From: Actinophytocola xanthii
GTDB lineage: Bacteria; Actinomycetota; Actinomycetes; Mycobacteriales; Pseudonocardiaceae
Length of the DNA stretch: 64,000 bases
Reading direction: 5' to 3'
NCBI RefSeq assembly: GCF_001921205.1
Contig: NZ_MSIE01000043.1
Location: forward strand, 1-64,000
The notes beneath the pieces were generated by a model, which saw only the letters and a list, made by a program, of their open reading frames with translations, did no database searches and had not been told where the DNA came from. Position 1 is the first letter of the stretch. Every line of letters begins with the position of its first letter. The position numbers and the translations under genes are program-made. Shown here piece by piece: positions 61,687 through 64,000 of the stretch.

Positions 61687-64000
61687 GTGACCGACTCCTA
61701 CCTCCGTTTCCCCCACCTGCACGGAGACCTGGTGACCTTTGTCGCCGAGGACGACGTGTGGTTGGCCCCCGTCGAGGGCGGCCGCGCGTGGCGGGTGTCC
61801 GCGGACCAGGCCGGGGCGGGCTCGCCGCGGTTCTCCCCGGACGGCACCCGGATCGCCTGGACCAGCTGGCGCGACGTGGAGCCGGAGATCCACCTCGGCC
61901 CCACCGAGGGCGGCCCGAGCCGGCGGCTGACCTACTGGGGCGACCCGGCGACCGAGGTCCTCGGCTGGCTGTCGGACGAGGAGGTGGTCGCGGCCAGCAC
62001 CGTCGGCCAGCACTCGATCCGGCAGAGCTGGGCCCACGCGGTCGCGACCGACGACGGGCGAACCCGCCGGCTGCCCTTCGGTCCGGTCGGCGGCCTCGCC
62101 AGCGGACCCGACGGCGCCGTGCTGTTGCTCGGCGCGTACTCCCGCGAGCCGGCCTGGTGGAAGCGTTACCGCGGCGGCACCGCCGGCAAGCTCTGGCTCG
62201 ACGCCGAGGGGAACGGGGAGTTCACCCGGTTCCTGCCCGACGTGAACGGCAACATCTCCGCGCCGATGTGGGTGGGCGACCGGATCGCGTTCCTCTCCGA
62301 CCACGAGGGGGTCGCCGACCTCTACTCCTGCCGGCCGGACGGTCAGGACCTGCGTCGGCACGCGGTCGACGCGCCCGGTGGCTTCTACGCCCGCAACGCG
62401 ACCACCGACGGGACGCGAATCGTCTTCCACCGCGCGGGCCGGTTGTGGCTGGTCGAGGACCTGACCGGGGACGCCGAGCCCCGGGAGCTGGACATCCGGC
62501 TGGGCGGCCCCCGCACGGCCAGGGTGCCCTACCCGGTGCGGGCGGCCGACGAGCTCGACGACGTCGGTCCGGACCGGACCGGTCGGGGCAGTGCGGTCGA
62601 GGTCCGCGGGACCGTGCACTGGCTGACCCACCGCGACGGCCCGGTCCGCGCGCTGGCCGCGACGCACGGGGTGCGTGCCCGGATGCCCCGCACCCTGGGC
62701 GACCAGGTCGTGTGGGTCACCGACGCCGAGGGCGAGGACGCCCTGGAGGTCGCGCCGATCGCCGGCTCCCCGTCCGACCCGGCCGCCGCGCCCCGGCGCA
62801 TCGGCGCCGGGCGGCTCGGCCGGGTGATCGAGCTGGTCGGGTCGCCGGACGGGCGGCGGGTCGCCGTCGTCACCCACGACGGTCGCCTCCTGCTGGTCGA
62901 CCTGGCGAGCGGGGACCTGCGCGAGGTCGCGAGCAGCGAGCACGCCGACCCGGTGGACCCCGCCTTCTCGCCCGACTCGAGCTGGCTCGCCTGGTCCCAC
63001 CCCGGTCCGCCGCCGCTGCGCAACATCCGGTTGGCCAACGTGACCGACCTGTCCGCGGTGGACGTGACGCCGATCAGGTTCGTCGACACCGACCCGGTGT
63101 TCACCGCCGACGGCAAGCACCTGGCGTTCCTGTCGGCACGCAGCTTCGACCCCGTCTACGACGTACACGTGTTCGACGTGTCCTTCCCGAACGGCTCGCG
63201 GCCGCACCTGGTGCCGTTGGCCGCGACCACGCCGTCGCCGTTCTCCCCGCAGCTGCGGGGGCGGCCGGTGCAGGACGAGGACGATGACAAGGGCAAGGGC
63301 AAGGGCAAGGACAAGGACGGCAAGGACGACGACACCGCTCCGCGGACCGAGGTGGATCTCGAGGGCCTCGGCGACCGCGTGGTGCCGGTGCCGGTGGCCC
63401 CCGCGCGGTACCGCTCGTTGCGCGCGGTGAAGGGCGGGCTGGTCTGGCTGCGCCCGCCGCTGACCGGGGTGCTCGGCGACGAGGAGCTCGACGAGGACGG
63501 CGACCGGCCGGTGCTGGAGCGGTACGACTTCGCCAAGCGCAAGCGGGAGGAGCTCGCCGACGGCGTCGACGAGGTGTGGGTCACCGGCGACTGGGAGCGG
63601 CTGGTGCTGCGGGACGGCCGGAACCTGCGGGTGCAGCCAGCCGACCGCAAGTCCGACGGCGACTCCGACAGCGCCGACGAGGTCCGCGTCGACCTGTCGC
63701 GCGTCCGCGTGCAGGTCGACCCTGGTGCGGAGTGGCGCCAGTCGTTCGACGAGGCCTGGCGGCTGATGCGGGACAACTTCTGGCGGGCCGACATGGGCGG
63801 GGTCGACTGGACCGCCGTGGGCGACCGGTACCGCCCGCTGGTCGACACGCTCGGTTCGCACCACGAGCTGGTCGACCTGCTCTGGGAGGTCCAGGGCGAG
63901 CTGGGGACCTCCCACGCCTACGTCACCCCGCCCGGTCGGGACGTCGAGGACGCACGCCGGGTGGGCCTGCTCGGCGCCGACCTGACCCTCGACGAGGACG
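61687..64000 (+). CDS. Tricorn-type protease (S41), 5' part
   Basis: 771 codons are visible; the rest lies beyond the window. The first 510 residues are WD-like propellers (YLRFPHLHGDLVTFVAEDDV, GSPRFSPDGTRIAWTSWRDV, TDPVFTADGKHLAFLSARSF) that gate substrate entry. A Lys/Asp/Gly-rich insert (about 528-552; EDEDDDKGKGKGKDKDGKDD) sits between propellers. The core C1 domain begins near 680 (FDEAWRLMRDNFW, LGTSHAYVTP), where the catalytic His follows. PDZ and Ser-active C2 regions are missing only because of the window end. Family role is peptide degradation downstream of the proteasome. Confidence 0.93.
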   Translation, partial: MTDSYLRFPHLHGDLVTFVAEDDVWLAPVEGGRAWRVSADQAGAGSPRFSPDGTRIAWTSWRDVEPEIHLGPTEGGPSRRLTYWGDPATEVLGWLSDEEVVAASTVGQHSIRQSWAHAVATDDGRTRRLPFGPVGGLASGPDGAVLLLGAYSREPAWWKRYRGGTAGKLWLDAEGNGEFTRFLPDVNGNISAPMWVGDRIAFLSDHEGVADLYSCRPDGQDLRRHAVDAPGGFYARNATTDGTRIVFHRAGRLWLVEDLTGDAEPRELDIRLGGPRTARVPYPVRAADELDDVGPDRTGRGSAVEVRGTVHWLTHRDGPVRALAATHGVRARMPRTLGDQVVWVTDAEGEDALEVAPIAGSPSDPAAAPRRIGAGRLGRVIELVGSPDGRRVAVVTHDGRLLLVDLASGDLREVASSEHADPVDPAFSPDSSWLAWSHPGPPPLRNIRLANVTDLSAVDVTPIRFVDTDPVFTADGKHLAFLSARSFDPVYDVHVFDVSFPNGSRPHLVPLAATTPSPFSPQLRGRPVQDEDDDKGKGKGKDKDGKDDDTAPRTEVDLEGLGDRVVPVPVAPARYRSLRAVKGGLVWLRPPLTGVLGDEELDEDGDRPVLERYDFAKRKREELADGVDEVWVTGDWERLVLRDGRNLRVQPADRKSDGDSDSADEVRVDLSRVRVQVDPGAEWRQSFDEAWRLMRDNFWRADMGGVDWTAVGDRYRPLVDTLGSHHELVDLLWEVQGELGTSHAYVTPPGRDVEDARRVGLLGADLTLDED

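Noticed and set aside
60922-63915. 997-codon open frame on the minus strand
   Set aside because: Antisense to mazG and the tricorn gene, both well supported.

Overview
The window is high-GC DNA (mostly near 70 percent G+C) with strong third-position GC bias, many GTG starts and several leaderless-type promoters, so the source is an actinomycete. The gene families point to a filamentous or rare actinomycete, most likely Pseudonocardiaceae: an XRE-DUF5753/DUF397 pair, a LuxAB-type (LLM) flavin or F420 oxidoreductase, a chitobiose (das-type) transport operon with DasR-like operators, an RpfB resuscitation factor, protein O-mannosyltransferase, a tricorn-type protease and a methyl-accepting chemotaxis protein. 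The family placement is inference; no 16S gene is present.

Layout. Positions 1-24.7 kb are accessory. They hold the tail of a chemotaxis receptor; an AT-richer island with an unrecognised 414-residue protein and a tiny membrane protein; a MerR/methyltransferase pair; nitronate monooxygenase; a VOC protein; a DrrAB-like ABC exporter preceded by a truncated DUF1048-like gene and followed by a MerR regulator; a START-like protein; a PLP decarboxylase; a MerR/quinone-oxidoreductase pair; an RlmA-type rRNA methyltransferase; a MocA oxidoreductase; a GH20 hexosaminidase plus dasABC-like importer; an LLM oxidoreductase; dihydrolipoamide dehydrogenase; a PrpE-type acyl-CoA synthetase; and a membrane Ser/Thr kinase.

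From 24.7 to about 61.6 kb the window follows a backbone known from Mycobacterium tuberculosis (pmt, rsmI, metG, tatD, rpfB, ksgA, ispE, an acyl-AMP ligase, pth, rplY, prs, glmU, a TetR gene, mfd, mazG), interrupted by insertions. These are: an aldo/keto reductase with a MerR-type promoter; an ABC-2 exporter with twin operators; an XRE/DUF397 pair and a PadR gene before metG; a helix-turn-helix plus alpha/beta hydrolase pair between rpfB and ksgA; a SAM riboswitch, Cys-containing leader peptide and orphan MetN-like ATPase between ksgA and ispE; a DivIVA-domain protein; a GGDEF diguanylate cyclase upstream of glmU; and tRNA-Gln, a fatty-acid desaturase, a PQQ-type dehydrogenase and an enoyl-CoA hydratase. 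The window ends inside a tricorn-type protease gene.

Regulation is unusually readable. Four promoters have MerR architecture (a -35, a dyad centred 12.5-13.5 bp downstream of its first base, and a 19-bp spacer). Four DasR-like sites flank the chitobiose genes. Many genes start 6-7 bp after a TANNNT -10 box, the signature of leaderless mRNAs. CRP-like sites precede rpfB and the desaturase. RNA-level control is suggested by the SAM riboswitch plus leader peptide, by mutually exclusive hairpins that can hide the Shine-Dalgarno of the truncated DUF1048 gene, and by a hairpin around the rsmI start codon.
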